DNA of 64,000 nucleotides from Solitalea koreensis (GTDB lineage Bacteria; Bacteroidota; Bacteroidia; Sphingobacteriales; Sphingobacteriaceae), in the NCBI RefSeq assembly GCF_900182575.1, contig NZ_FXSZ01000008.1, positions 65,094 through 129,093 on the forward strand, read 5' to 3'. Positions 53,355 through 62,319 of this stretch are shown here, one piece after another. A model generated the notes under the pieces. It worked only from the letters and a program-made list of their open reading frames with translations, did not search any database and was not told the DNA's origin. A program made the translations under genes and the position numbers. Each line of letters opens with the position of its first letter. The first letter of the stretch is position 1.

Positions 53355-54908
53355 TTATTTCGCGTACGCTACTGAACGGCTTTCTCTGATTACCGTTACT
53401 TTAATTTGTCCAGGATAAGTCATCTCCGTTTGAATACGATTAGAGAGATCAAAAGCTAATGTTTCAGCCTGTTGATCAGAAACTTTTTCGCAATCCACCA
53501 CAACACGCAGTTCACGACCAGCTTGAATAGCGAAGGTTTTTTCCACACCTGGGTATGAAAGTGCTAAATCTTCAAGATCATGCAAACGCTTAATGTAACT
53601 TTCAACTACCTCACGGCGAGCACCTGGGCGAGCACCTGAAATAGCATCACAAACCTGAATAATTGGCGACAACATACTTGTCATTTCAATCTCATCATGG
53701 TGAGCACCAATAGCATTACAAACCTCAGGATGTTCCTTAAATTTCTCAGCTAATTGCATACCTAACAAAGCGTGAGGAGTATCAGGACTATCTTCTGGAA
53801 CTTTACCAATATCATGAAGTAAACCAGCACGTTTTGCCAACTTCACATTTAAACCTAACTCAGCGGCCATAGTGGCGCAAAGATTAGCAACTTCACGTGA
53901 GTGTTGCAGTAAGTTTTGTCCGTAAGATGAACGATAACGCATACGCCCCACCATACGAATCAATTCGGGGTGTAGGCCATGTATGCCCAGATCTATTACT
54001 GTACGTTCACCAATCTCCACAATCTCATCTTCGAGTTGTTTCTTCGTTTTTCCAACCACTTCTTCAATACGTGCAGGGTGAATACGACCATCTGTCACCA
54101 AACGGTGTAATGATAAACGTGCAATTTCACGACGAACAGGATCGAAACAAGAAAGGATAATTGCTTCAGGAGTATCATCAACGATGATTTCTACACCAGT
54201 AGCTGCTTCAAGTGCACGAATGTTACGACCTTCCCTACCAATAATACGTCCTTTTACCTCATCACTTTCGATATTAAACACAGAAACCGTGTTTTCAATC
54301 GCCGATTCAGTTGCCGTACGTTGGATGGTTTGAATAACAATTTTCTTGGCTTCTTTAGCAGCAGTAAGTTTAGCATCTTCAATCACATCTTTAACGGAAG
54401 CCATTGCCTGTGATTTCGCCTCTTCTTTAAGCTGATTTATCAACTGGTCTTTAGCTTCCTGAGCCGACAAACCTGCAATTTTTTCAAGCTGTGTAACATG
54501 CTCATTTTTCAATTCATCTACTTCAATCTTTTTCTTTTCAACAACGTCTAATTGCTTATTCAGATTTTGTTTAACCGCATCAAGTTCTTGTTCTTTGCGG
54601 TTCACATTCTCTAACTTTTGATTAAGCGATTGTTCTTTTTGCTTGATTTGATTATCACGTTGAAGAGCGGCATTGTTCTTCTGATTAATCTCTTTTTCAT
54701 GCTCAGCCTTCATTTGAAGGAATTTCTCCTTAGCCTCAAGTAATCTATCTTTTTTCAAGATTTCAGCTTGAGCTTCTGCATCTCTAAGAAATTGCTTTGC
54801 TTTATTTTTTGCCTGTATTTCTTGGGTGTTGAACATTTTCCTAAGCAGGAAACGGTCTATCCCGACACCTGCTACTAATGCAATTACTGCATATAAAATA
54901 ATTTCCAT
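53355..54908 (-). CDS. rny: Ribonuclease Y
   Basis: 517 residues. An N-terminal membrane helix (ILYAVIALVAGVGIDRFLL), a long coiled coil (~25-180, rich in K, E and Q), a KH domain (IIGREGRNIRALEAATGVEI, ~215-240) and a HD domain (HSREVANLCATMAAELGL near 338, RAGLLHDIGKVPEDSP) appear in the standard order. It is a membrane-bound endoribonuclease starting mRNA decay. It lies 132 bp after zapA. Confidence 0.98.
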   Translation of the reverse strand: MEIILYAVIALVAGVGIDRFLLRKMFNTQEIQAKNKAKQFLRDAEAQAEILKKDRLLEAKEKFLQMKAEHEKEINQKNNAALQRDNQIKQKEQSLNQKLENVNRKEQELDAVKQNLNKQLDVVEKKKIEVDELKNEHVTQLEKIAGLSAQEAKDQLINQLKEEAKSQAMASVKDVIEDAKLTAAKEAKKIVIQTIQRTATESAIENTVSVFNIESDEVKGRIIGREGRNIRALEAATGVEIIVDDTPEAIILSCFDPVRREIARLSLHRLVTDGRIHPARIEEVVGKTKKQLEDEIVEIGERTVIDLGIHGLHPELIRMVGRMRYRSSYGQNLLQHSREVANLCATMAAELGLNVKLAKRAGLLHDIGKVPEDSPDTPHALLGMQLAEKFKEHPEVCNAIGAHHDEIEMTSMLSPIIQVCDAISGARPGARREVVESYIKRLHDLEDLALSYPGVEKTFAIQAGRELRVVVDCEKVSDQQAETLAFDLSNRIQTEMTYPGQIKVTVIRESRSVAYAK

Positions 54909-55040
54909 TTTTCTCTCTAAATAAAAAACCGCTTCTAAAATTTATATAGTCAGTCTATTAAACTTGAATAAGCCTAACATTAATGATTTATATAAAATTT
55001 AACTGCGGTTAAATTTATTTGTTTGCTCTTAAATATCTTT

Positions 55041-55334
55041 TTATTGCTTTGCCAAAAAAGCATCAAGTAAATGGTCTAATTCCATGATTTTTTCGGTTAT
55101 ACCTTCATCAGGAATTAAATTCTTATTATCTAGTTTAAGCGCTGTTGTTGCATAATGCAAAACACACATTGATAATAAATCTTGTTTATCACGAACCTCA
55201 TAATTCTGCGTTAGCGTTTTTATGCGTTCATTTATATCTTTGGCGGCTTTCCGTACAATTTCTTCCTCAGCCACATCCACTTTTAATGGATATACCCTAT
55301 CGGCAATATTTATTTTAATGGAAATTACTCCCAT
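55041..55334 (-). CDS. zapA: Cell division protein ZapA
   Basis: 97 residues. The N-terminal ISIKINIADRVYPLKVDVAE and the following helical KAAKDINERIKTLTQNYEVR match ZapA, which bundles FtsZ filaments at mid-cell. The C-terminal part is helical and coiled coil-like. It starts 20 bp after the small coiled-coil gene, so the two form one unit. Confidence 0.9.
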   Translation of the reverse strand: MGVISIKINIADRVYPLKVDVAEEEIVRKAAKDINERIKTLTQNYEVRDKQDLLSMCVLHYATTALKLDNKNLIPDEGITEKIMELDHLLDAFLAKQ

Positions 55335-55354
55335 TGAGCATTAAATCATTAAGG

Positions 55355-55645
55355 TTATTTATTCAAAAGCGCAATACACCTATCTATTTCCTTCGCAAAA
55401 TCGTTAATTTTTTGTTTGATGTCAAGTGTCTTTTCGTTACTACCTGACAACGAACCTGCTAAACGTACAACTTTCAACTTCTCCTCTAACTCTTCGATGG
55501 TTTGATCTCTTTCCTCTGCCAGTTGCTTCATTTCATGAAAACTAGCTTTCAAACGAGCATTCTCGGCCTCCAACGATTCACAAACAGTAATGAGTCGCTC
55601 GACTTTAAGATGCAATCCATCCAATGATTTACCAAGAGAAGGCAT
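55355..55645 (-). CDS. Small coiled-coil protein upstream of zapA (ZapB-like?)
   Basis: 96 residues from ATG 55645; a TTG two codons upstream is less likely. The chain is a heptad-rich coiled coil over ~10-60 (LVERL-like start, CESLEAENARLKASFHEMKQ, LAEERDQTIEELEEKLKVV), then a second helix. It has no clear family name. Its size, fold and position directly before zapA suggest a division partner comparable to ZapB of E. coli, which binds ZapA; this is inference from context. Confidence 0.75.
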   Translation of the reverse strand: MPSLGKSLDGLHLKVERLITVCESLEAENARLKASFHEMKQLAEERDQTIEELEEKLKVVRLAGSLSGSNEKTLDIKQKINDFAKEIDRCIALLNK

Positions 55646-55672
55646 TTTCAATTAATTTTAAATTCTAAATTA

Positions 55673-55760
55673 TAAATGTTGAATATAAAATAAATACGAA
55701 TTAGCTAAAACTACTCAATTCTTTATGAATTAAACAATAATTCATAATTCAACATTTAAA
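55673..55760. repeat. Palindromic AT-rich intergenic repeat (TTGAATTATGAAT family)
   Basis: 12-bp inverted arms (55673-55684, 55747-55758) flank an AT-rich centre. The right end shares 21 identical bases (55740-55760) with the repeat before miaA. Confidence 0.7.
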
Positions 55761-55782
55761 ATTAAACATTTATTGTGATAAA

Positions 55783-58194
55783 CTATTTTCTGATTTCCAC
55801 TCCCAGTTTCTCAAAATTGGCAATCACTTTCTGCATTACACTATCAATTTGCTTATCAGTAAGCGTTTTCTCATCATCTTGAATAACAAAACTCAATGCA
55901 TATGATTTTTTACCCTGAGGCAATTTATCTCCTTCGTACTTATCAAAAATATTAACCTCTTTTAATAATTTACGTTCCGTTTGGAAGGCAAGATCTCTCA
56001 ATTGAGCAAAATTAACAGAGCTATCCAATAACATTGATAAATCACGGCGTACAGCAGGGAATTTAGCTACCTCTGTATAATCAACTTTATTATTCATTTG
56101 GGTTTTCAAAATGTAATCCCAGTTGAAATCAGCATAGAACACCGGTTTATCGATATCAAGTTTCTTAAGAATAGCTTTTGAAACGGAACCAAATTGAACA
56201 ATTATATTTTTACCTTTTTTGTATGAAAGTCCTTCAGAAGTTTGATCATCTACGATTCGCTCAGAAGAGGCCACCTGAACATTCAATTTATTCAGAATCG
56301 CATCCACATATCCTTTGATTGCGTAATAATCAGCCATAGCGTTGGCCGCATTCCATTGCTCCGACTCCAAACGGCCGGTTACAAAAACAGCTAAACGAGC
56401 ATTTTCTGCATAGCCATTCTCCGTTTTACGATACGTTATACCGAACTCGTATAATTTTAAATCTGCCTGACGACGATTTTGATTGTAGGCAACCGCTTCC
56501 AATCCGGAGAAAATCAACGATTGTCGCAACACATCCAAATCATTGCTTAAAGGATTCAAGATTACGACATTCTCATTCTGGTTAATATTAGCTGTAAGAT
56601 GAGAATATGCTGATTTGGTCAAAGAATTCGACATGATTTCAGCAAATCCGTTTGCCGTTAAAAACTCAGCTATTGCATTTTGTAATTTCTCACGATCAGG
56701 TTTAACCGCATACGAAAGTGATGAATTCACTAATGCAGGAATCTCGATATTATTATATCCGTAGATACGAAGAATTTCTTCGACAATGTCCACTTCACGC
56801 GTTACATCCACCTTACTTGTAGGAACACTAACTTTAATCCCTAAGGCATCTTCACTTAAGATTTCAATTCCCAGGCCGGTTAAAATTGCTTTTATTTGTT
56901 CAGCAGCGATCTCTTTTCCAATTAAGCGTTTTACGTTTTTGTAAGAAACCTCAACTGCTGCATTCTTAATTTCAACCGGATAAATATCTATAACTTCAGA
57001 AGAAATGGTCCCTCCAGCAATTTCTTTAATCAACAAGGCAGCACGCTTCAATGCGAACACCGTTGCTGCCGGATCTGTTCCGCGTTCAAAGCGCCAAGAC
57101 GCATCCGTTTTCAGTCCGTAACGCTTAGCTGATTTACGAATAGCAACTGAATTAAAGTAAGCTGATTCAAGGAAAACGTTTTTGGTTACGGCTGTTACGC
57201 CTGATTTGATACCTCCAAAAACTCCTGCAAGACATAAACCTTCAGTCTCATCACAAATCATCATATCGTCGGCTGACAGCTTACGCTCAATCCCATCTAA
57301 GGTAATAAAAGGAGTTCCTTCCGCTAATTTCTTAACAATTACTTTTCCTCCCTTAATTTGATCAGCATCAAAAGCATGTAACGGCTGACCTAATTCATGC
57401 AATACATAATTGGTTACATCCACTACGTTATTGATTGGCTTTTGACCAATGGCACGCAATTTATTCTGTAACCATTCAGGGGAATCAGCAACCGTAACAT
57501 TATTAATGGAAACACCAGAGTAACGTGGTGCGTCTTCGGTGTCAATCACTTCTACACTAATTTTTGATTCATGGTTATCAACCTTAAAATCAGCAACTGA
57601 TGGCAGGATCACATTTGATTGCAAGAAAGCAGCAATATCACGGGCAACCCCCACATGTGATGCGGCATCAACCCTGTTTGGAGTTAAACCAAGCACGAAA
57701 CAATAATCATCTTCAATTTTGAAATACTCTTTAGCCAACATCCCAATCGGAGCGTCTTCGGGCAATACTATAATACCAGCATGCGAAGCACCTAATCCAA
57801 TTTCATCTTCAGCACAAATCATCCCCTCGGAAACTTCACCACGAATTTTGGCTTTTTTAATTTCAAATGGTTCGCCTGAACTTGGGTAAACAGTTGTCCC
57901 CACCGTTGCCACAACAACCTTCTGTCCGGCAGCAACATTTGGCGCACCACAAACAATGTCAAGATCGTGACCGTTTCCAACATTCACCTTAGTAACACTC
58001 AGTTTATCAGCATTAGGATGTTTTTCACGAGAAGTTACATGTCCGATAACCAAGCCCTTTAAACCTCCGGCAACGGTTTGAATTTCTTCAAGACTCTCCA
58101 CCTCTAAACCTACATTGGTAAGAATAGTTGAAATCTGTTCAGGACTAAGATCAGTTTTGATGTATTGTTTAAGCCAATTATATGATATTTTCAT
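55783..58194 (-). CDS. pheT: Phenylalanyl-tRNA synthetase beta subunit
   Basis: 803 residues. An N-terminal tRNA-binding OB domain (~40-150: VIGHVTSREKHPNADKLSVT, VCGAPNVAAGQ), B3/B4 editing and B5 DNA-binding-like domains (RVDAASHVGVARDIAAF, GRGTDPAA-type motif FERGTDPAATVFALKRA) and a C-terminal ferredoxin-fold anticodon-binding domain (FPAVRRDLSMLLDSSVNFAQ) are all present. The alpha subunit gene is not in the window, as is common in this phylum. A CAAAAGTA (minus TACTTTTG) -7-like box lies at 58243-58250 without a clear -33. Confidence 0.98.
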   Translation of the reverse strand: MKISYNWLKQYIKTDLSPEQISTILTNVGLEVESLEEIQTVAGGLKGLVIGHVTSREKHPNADKLSVTKVNVGNGHDLDIVCGAPNVAAGQKVVVATVGTTVYPSSGEPFEIKKAKIRGEVSEGMICAEDEIGLGASHAGIIVLPEDAPIGMLAKEYFKIEDDYCFVLGLTPNRVDAASHVGVARDIAAFLQSNVILPSVADFKVDNHESKISVEVIDTEDAPRYSGVSINNVTVADSPEWLQNKLRAIGQKPINNVVDVTNYVLHELGQPLHAFDADQIKGGKVIVKKLAEGTPFITLDGIERKLSADDMMICDETEGLCLAGVFGGIKSGVTAVTKNVFLESAYFNSVAIRKSAKRYGLKTDASWRFERGTDPAATVFALKRAALLIKEIAGGTISSEVIDIYPVEIKNAAVEVSYKNVKRLIGKEIAAEQIKAILTGLGIEILSEDALGIKVSVPTSKVDVTREVDIVEEILRIYGYNNIEIPALVNSSLSYAVKPDREKLQNAIAEFLTANGFAEIMSNSLTKSAYSHLTANINQNENVVILNPLSNDLDVLRQSLIFSGLEAVAYNQNRRQADLKLYEFGITYRKTENGYAENARLAVFVTGRLESEQWNAANAMADYYAIKGYVDAILNKLNVQVASSERIVDDQTSEGLSYKKGKNIIVQFGSVSKAILKKLDIDKPVFYADFNWDYILKTQMNNKVDYTEVAKFPAVRRDLSMLLDSSVNFAQLRDLAFQTERKLLKEVNIFDKYEGDKLPQGKKSYALSFVIQDDEKTLTDKQIDSVMQKVIANFEKLGVEIRK

Positions 58195-58279
58195 TCGTGC
58201 TATGAATTGTTAAGGGAAATGAATGCGTTTTTCAACAAATGGCAAAAGTAGTTAGATTTTTGGAGAAAATCCGTGTAAT

Positions 58280-58978
58280 CTAAATCAAACCTTCATCAGC
58301 AAAACTGAAAAAACCATTATCCGTAATGATTAGGTGATCAAGAACGACAATGTCTAAATAACTTCCGGCCTCTTTAAGTTTAGCGGTGAGTTTTATATCT
58401 TCCTGGCTAGGCCTTAGGTTGCCAGATGGGTGATTATGGCAAAGAATAATACCCGAGGCCATGTTATCGATTGCTTTTTTGAAGATAATTTTAGGATCGG
58501 CCACTGTTCCGGCCATTCCTCCGGTACTTATATCTTCTTTTCCCATGATTCGGTTTGCCCGATTCAACAAAATAATTTTGAATTCTTCGTGTTGTTTATC
58601 GGCAAAATGAGCGTAGATGTACAGTTGGGCATCGGCACTGCATGTAAGTTGAGGATTGGATTCACGTGGATGCTCCTTTCTTCGACGACCGAGTTCTAAG
58701 GCTGCGACAATGGAAATGGCTTTCGCCTCCCCTATTCCGGGAACTTTCATAAGTTCTTTCACGGAGGCAAGGGCAAGCTTATTGAGATCGTTTTTATAAA
58801 GATCAAGAATATATTTACTCAACTCCACTGCACTCATTTTTCTACTGCCTGATCCAATTAAAATAGCAATCAACTCAGCATCACTAAGTGCTTGCCGCCC
58901 TTTTAACATTAGCTTTTCACGCGGACGATCATCTTCAGCCCAGGCCGTAATAGGCAGGTTCTTTTCGTAACTTTTCAT
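58280..58978 (-). CDS. radC: RadC-family JAB/MPN protein
   Basis: 232 residues. An N-terminal helix-hairpin-helix part (ALASVKELMKVPGIGEAKAI) is followed by a JAMM-type domain with the full metal-binding motif in LCHNHPSGNLRPSQEDIKLT near 178-197. Named for a supposed DNA-repair role that is not well supported; its real substrate is unknown. It stands alone between pheT and metX. Confidence 0.95.
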   Translation of the reverse strand: MKSYEKNLPITAWAEDDRPREKLMLKGRQALSDAELIAILIGSGSRKMSAVELSKYILDLYKNDLNKLALASVKELMKVPGIGEAKAISIVAALELGRRRKEHPRESNPQLTCSADAQLYIYAHFADKQHEEFKIILLNRANRIMGKEDISTGGMAGTVADPKIIFKKAIDNMASGIILCHNHPSGNLRPSQEDIKLTAKLKEAGSYLDIVVLDHLIITDNGFFSFADEGLI

Positions 58979-59075
58979 TTTTTATAGATAGATTAATGAA
59001 AAGATACGAGAATAAAAACAAAATAATTATATACGTTTTCCCCTTTTTTCTTTGATTCTTTGTTCTTTGATCTAC

Positions 59076-60095
59076 CTAAACCTGAACTGTATAAAAATTG
59101 TGAATTACATTGGTGAGTTGTTGGTCTTCAATTAAGAATCCATCGTGTCCAAAAAACGAATCGATTTCAATGTACTCAGCACCGGAAATATGTTCGGCTA
59201 AAAACTTTTGTTCAGCCGGAGGAAATAATAGGTCTGAACTAATTCCGATCACTAATGTTTTGGATTCAATTTTACTTAAGGCAACTTCCACTCTTCCTTT
59301 TCCTCTGCCTACATTATGCGAGTCCATTGTTTTTGAAAGTGACCAATACGAAAAGGCATTAAATCGATTCACCAATTTATCTCCTTGGTAAGACTGGTAT
59401 GAACTTACTTTGAAATTATCCGTTTTGTTTATATCAATTTCCGACTGTGTTTGGTTATAAGCATCATAATGACGATAACTCAGCAAAGCCATTGAACGTG
59501 CTGCTTTCATTCCTGCCAATCCAGCTTCTGCATTATTTTCTTTCCATGTTGAATCAGCTGCAATAGCTAAACGCTGACTTTCATTAAATCCAATTCCCCA
59601 TGGCGAATGTTGTGCATTAGTAGCAATGAGAATCAGGTTATCAATCAATGAGGGTTGTAAAATAGCCCATTCCATAGCTTGTTGTCCACCCAATGACCCA
59701 CCTATAGCGGTATGAATGTGTTCAATACCTAAATGCGTACGTAATAACTCATGTGCATTTACCATATCACGAATGGTAATGGCCGGAAATCCATGAAAAT
59801 AAGTCTGTTGTGTAGTGGGATTTACAGATAGCGGACCGGTAGTTCCGTAGCAAGAACCCAACACGTTAGCACAAATAATGTAATAATGTTCCGGATCATA
59901 CAATTTACCCTTACCAACAATTCCGCTCCACCAATCAAACACATCAGAATTGGCTGTTAGTGCATGACAAACCCAAACCACATTATTTTTTAACGGATCA
60001 AAAGTTCCGGCACTATGGTATGCGATTTCAAGCTCAGGCAATACAACTCCCGACTCTAACTTAAAAGGTTGATTGTATGAAAATTTATTGATCAT
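59076..60095 (-). CDS. metX: Homoserine O-acetyltransferase
   Basis: 339 residues, alpha/beta-hydrolase fold. It acetylates homoserine with acetyl-CoA, the first committed step to methionine. The nucleophile elbow is GGSLGGQQAMEW near residue 132, with the conserved early stretch VVWVCHALTANSDVFDWW and the late acid and histidine in GISSDLLFPPAEQ and FGHDGFL. The gene is preceded by a SAM-I riboswitch, so excess SAM should shut it off, and the leader also contains a 31-codon reading frame. Confidence 0.95.
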   Translation of the reverse strand: MINKFSYNQPFKLESGVVLPELEIAYHSAGTFDPLKNNVVWVCHALTANSDVFDWWSGIVGKGKLYDPEHYYIICANVLGSCYGTTGPLSVNPTTQQTYFHGFPAITIRDMVNAHELLRTHLGIEHIHTAIGGSLGGQQAMEWAILQPSLIDNLILIATNAQHSPWGIGFNESQRLAIAADSTWKENNAEAGLAGMKAARSMALLSYRHYDAYNQTQSEIDINKTDNFKVSSYQSYQGDKLVNRFNAFSYWSLSKTMDSHNVGRGKGRVEVALSKIESKTLVIGISSDLLFPPAEQKFLAEHISGAEYIEIDSFFGHDGFLIEDQQLTNVIHNFYTVQV

Positions 60096-60168
60096 TTATC
60101 TATGTTATGCTCGCTCTGCTCTGCAACAGAAGGTTATTAAATATAAATTATCCGTACTATATCCTGTT

Positions 60169-60264
60169 TCATTGAAATACAGCTACAACATGAATAAGAC
60201 CTGCTCCTAAAGTTAGTCTTACACATTTGTTACTACCTGAAATTGGATGTTGTTTTGTATTCAT
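60169..60264 (-). CDS. 31-residue leader ORF between SAM riboswitch and metX
   Basis: An intact frame starts with ATG 7 nt after the riboswitch P1 stem and ends with TGA 73 nt before metX. The product starts MNTKQHPISGSNKCVRL and ends hydrophobic (LGAGLIHVVAVFQ). Only a partial AGGG precedes the ATG, too close for a usual Shine-Dalgarno. It includes a hairpin in its RNA (TAAGAC 60216-60221 / GTCTTA 60195-60200). Whether it is translated is unknown; it may be a small protein, a leader peptide or chance. Confidence 0.45.
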   Translation of the reverse strand: MNTKQHPISGSNKCVRLTLGAGLIHVVAVFQ

Positions 60265-60270
60265 GACCCT

Positions 60271-60387
60271 GTAATTTTTATATCTCCCCAAACCTGTTGG
60301 TTTGGAGCAGGAATTGGCACCTTTCCTTTCGGGGGTTGCCAGAGGGTCAATGAGCCTGTTCTCTCGCCTCTTCTGTATAAGAATTAC
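60271..60387 (-). promoter_or_regulatory. SAM-I (S-box) riboswitch upstream of metX
   Basis: The 117-nt minus-strand element has the S-box landmarks: P1 GTAATT-C-TTATA / TATAA-A-AATTAC (12 positions, one mismatch), the AGAAGAGGCGAGAGAACAGG core (AGAGAGG-like), CTGGCAACC, and GGTGCCAATTCCTGC. These bind S-adenosylmethionine. The metX position gives feedback from SAM to methionine synthesis. Confidence 0.93.
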
Positions 60388-60428
60388 GGTTACTTAGAAG
60401 ATTCTAAGGAGGTAATTCGTTCTGGATG

Positions 60429-60459
60429 CAAATATAGTATTCGAAAAATAAAATGCAAA
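60429..60459 (-). promoter_or_regulatory. Promoter of the SAM riboswitch-metX transcript
   Basis: TTTG (60459-60456), 19 bp, TATATTTG (60436-60429): full match to consensus, about 35-40 bp upstream of the aptamer. Confidence 0.7.
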
Positions 60460-60479
60460 AACATAATCGCCTGTAAATT

Positions 60480-60520
60480 AACAAACAACGGAAGTTTTTT
60501 TTTCTCTTCCGTTGTTTGTT
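60480..60520 (-). terminator. Terminator of dnaN
   Basis: Perfect 15-bp arms AACAAACAACGGAAG / CTTCCGTTGTTTGTT with an 11-nt loop. On the minus strand the tail after the stem is TTAATTTAC, only moderately T-rich. Confidence 0.8.
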
Positions 60521-60530
60521 AGCCTACAAC

Positions 60531-61655
60531 TTATGCGTATGTGTTCAACATAACCGGCATAACCAGCATAAGTACATCTTCACTTTCGTCTTGCTGACTT
60601 GGGAACAAAATACCGGCACGGTTTGGTGTTGACATTTCTAACATTACTTCATTGGTATCCAAATTATTCAACATTTCAATTAAGAAACGTGCATTGAAAC
60701 CAATTTCCATATCTTCACCATCATACTGACAGGTTAAACGCTCGTACGCTTCATTGGCGAAATCCAAATCTTCAGAAGAAATATTTAATTCGCTTCCTTG
60801 AATTTTCAAACGAACCTGATGAGTAGTTTTATTTGCATAGATAACTACACGTTTTAAAGAACTCAACAACTGACCACGATCAATCGTTAAGCGGTTAGGA
60901 TTATTTTGAGGTATTACTGCTTCGTAATCAGGATAGCGCTCATCGATCAAACGACAAATCAAACTAACCGTATTAAATTTAAAAAATGCACTGGTAGAGT
61001 TGTAATCAATTTGAACTGACACATCTTCTGAAGGTAATGAACTCTTTAATAAATTCAACGCTTTTTTAGGAATAATAAAAGAAGCTGCATTTTCTGCTTT
61101 AATATCGTTTCTACGGTAACGTACCAATTTATGAGCATCGGTAGCCACAAATGTTACGCTAGCAGGTGAAAGCTGACAGAAAACTCCGGTCATTGCCGGA
61201 CGAAGTTCATCATTTGAAACTGCAAACAATGTTTTGCTAATTGCTTCAGCCAAAACCGATGCCGACATGATGAACGAATTAGCATTTTCTACGACAGGAA
61301 TCTTTGGAAAATCATCACCATTCTCTCCTGAAAGTTTGTATTTACCATCACCTGCATTTATTTCAACTGCAAATGTGTTGTTATCAATTGTAAAAGTAAC
61401 AGGTTGCTCAGGCAAGGTTTTCAAGGTATCCAACAAAATGCGTGAAGGAATAGCAATTTTGCCGTTTTCTTTTGCTTCAACCTGTAAGCTGGTTGTCATT
61501 GAAGTTTGAAGATCAGTTGCTGAAACCGTTAAAACACCGTTATTGATCTCAAAAAGAAAATTTTCAAGGATTGGCAACACTGTATTGCTGCTCAACGCCC
61601 CGCTAATAGCTTGTAATTGTTTAAGTAATGTACTGGTGGATACAATAAATTTCAT
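60531..61655 (-). CDS. dnaN: DNA polymerase III subunit beta (sliding clamp)
   Basis: 374 residues in three repeated clamp domains. Visible motifs are MKFIVSTSTLLKQLQAISGA, the ATDAHKLVRYRR loop near 180 and the C-terminal LVMPVMLN that resembles the MPMR/MPVM clamp end. It tethers polymerase to DNA and recruits partners through its hydrophobic cleft. It is not next to dnaA here, unlike in many other phyla. Confidence 0.98.
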   Translation of the reverse strand: MKFIVSTSTLLKQLQAISGALSSNTVLPILENFLFEINNGVLTVSATDLQTSMTTSLQVEAKENGKIAIPSRILLDTLKTLPEQPVTFTIDNNTFAVEINAGDGKYKLSGENGDDFPKIPVVENANSFIMSASVLAEAISKTLFAVSNDELRPAMTGVFCQLSPASVTFVATDAHKLVRYRRNDIKAENAASFIIPKKALNLLKSSLPSEDVSVQIDYNSTSAFFKFNTVSLICRLIDERYPDYEAVIPQNNPNRLTIDRGQLLSSLKRVVIYANKTTHQVRLKIQGSELNISSEDLDFANEAYERLTCQYDGEDMEIGFNARFLIEMLNNLDTNEVMLEMSTPNRAGILFPSQQDESEDVLMLVMPVMLNTYA

Positions 61656-61769
61656 AATTATCCATGGGTTTAAGTGGCTAAAATAATTTTAAAGTTCCAC
61701 AAATGGAAAAGAAAAAATTATAGTAGCAATAAAATAACATTAAGGTCAATGGTTGCAAATCAAATTACC

Positions 61770-62234
61770 TTACGAAACCAGCTTAAGAACCGTTTCTTTA
61801 AATATATATATCATAGCCGACCAAAATGCGATTGAAACCATAAAATAAAGCAGAATTTTCGTTTTGTTGTGGTAATACCTTGTTGCCAATAAACACCCAA
61901 AAGGAATAGTGATTAATACAGGGGATAAAATAGCTATTCCTGGTAAACCGTACACATTTCGGAGCTTTACTACGAAACGACGATACTTTATAGTCTTGAG
62001 TTTTTTATTTGGAGAAGAAGACCTTGATAACGTTAACCTAAACTTAGCAATACTTTTGTAAAGCATATCACCAGCAAAAATAAAAGTTACAGAACCTACA
62101 AATCCTGCAAGTAGTCCAAAGCCCATTGATTGCCAAAAATTATAGTCATTCATGGCAATAAAAACCGGATAAAAGAAAAAAAACTTTAAGGCTGACAACA
62201 ATAGAAAACCGATAAATTCAAGTATTGCTGCCAT
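61770..62234 (-). CDS. Small multi-spanning membrane protein, unknown
   Basis: 154 residues from ATG 62234. A TTG start seven codons upstream would lie in a dispersed repeat and is rejected. Three to four membrane helices (FIGFLLLSALKFFFFYPVFI, MGFGLLAGFVGSVTFIFAGD, LYFMVSIAFWSAMIYIF) surround a basic loop (RSSSPNKKLKTIKYRRF). I do not recognise the family. The adjacent gene, gldG, is upstream on the same strand with an 85-bp gap filled by the repeat, so coupling is uncertain. Confidence 0.75.
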   Translation of the reverse strand: MAAILEFIGFLLLSALKFFFFYPVFIAMNDYNFWQSMGFGLLAGFVGSVTFIFAGDMLYKSIAKFRLTLSRSSSPNKKLKTIKYRRFVVKLRNVYGLPGIAILSPVLITIPFGCLLATRYYHNKTKILLYFMVSIAFWSAMIYIFKETVLKLVS

Positions 62235-62241
62235 GGTTTTG

Positions 62242-62313
62242 AGATCAAAGATCAAAGATAAACGATAAAAATATAGACATTGTCCTTATTCTTGGATCTT
62301 TATTCTTTGATCT
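62242..62313. repeat. Palindromic intergenic repeat (ATCTTTGATCTT family)
   Basis: Inverted arms AGATCAAAGA (62242-62251) and TCTTTGATCT (62304-62313). Related fragments occur at about 12276-12297, 53325-53358 and 59050-59072. Confidence 0.65.
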
Positions 62314-62319
62314 AAATTA

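Noticed and set aside
54909..55040. 6S RNA next to zapA
   Set aside because: The gap is only 132 bp, AT-rich and lacks the long central bubble structure.
60247..60522. 91-codon plus-strand frame over the metX leader
   Set aside because: It is the antisense of the SAM riboswitch, promoter and dnaN terminator; its openness comes from those structured RNAs, and it has no protein-like composition.
62235..62255. Longer N-terminus of the small membrane protein from a TTG
   Set aside because: These codons fall in the ATCTTTGATCTT repeat; the ATG at 62234 directly precedes the first membrane helix.
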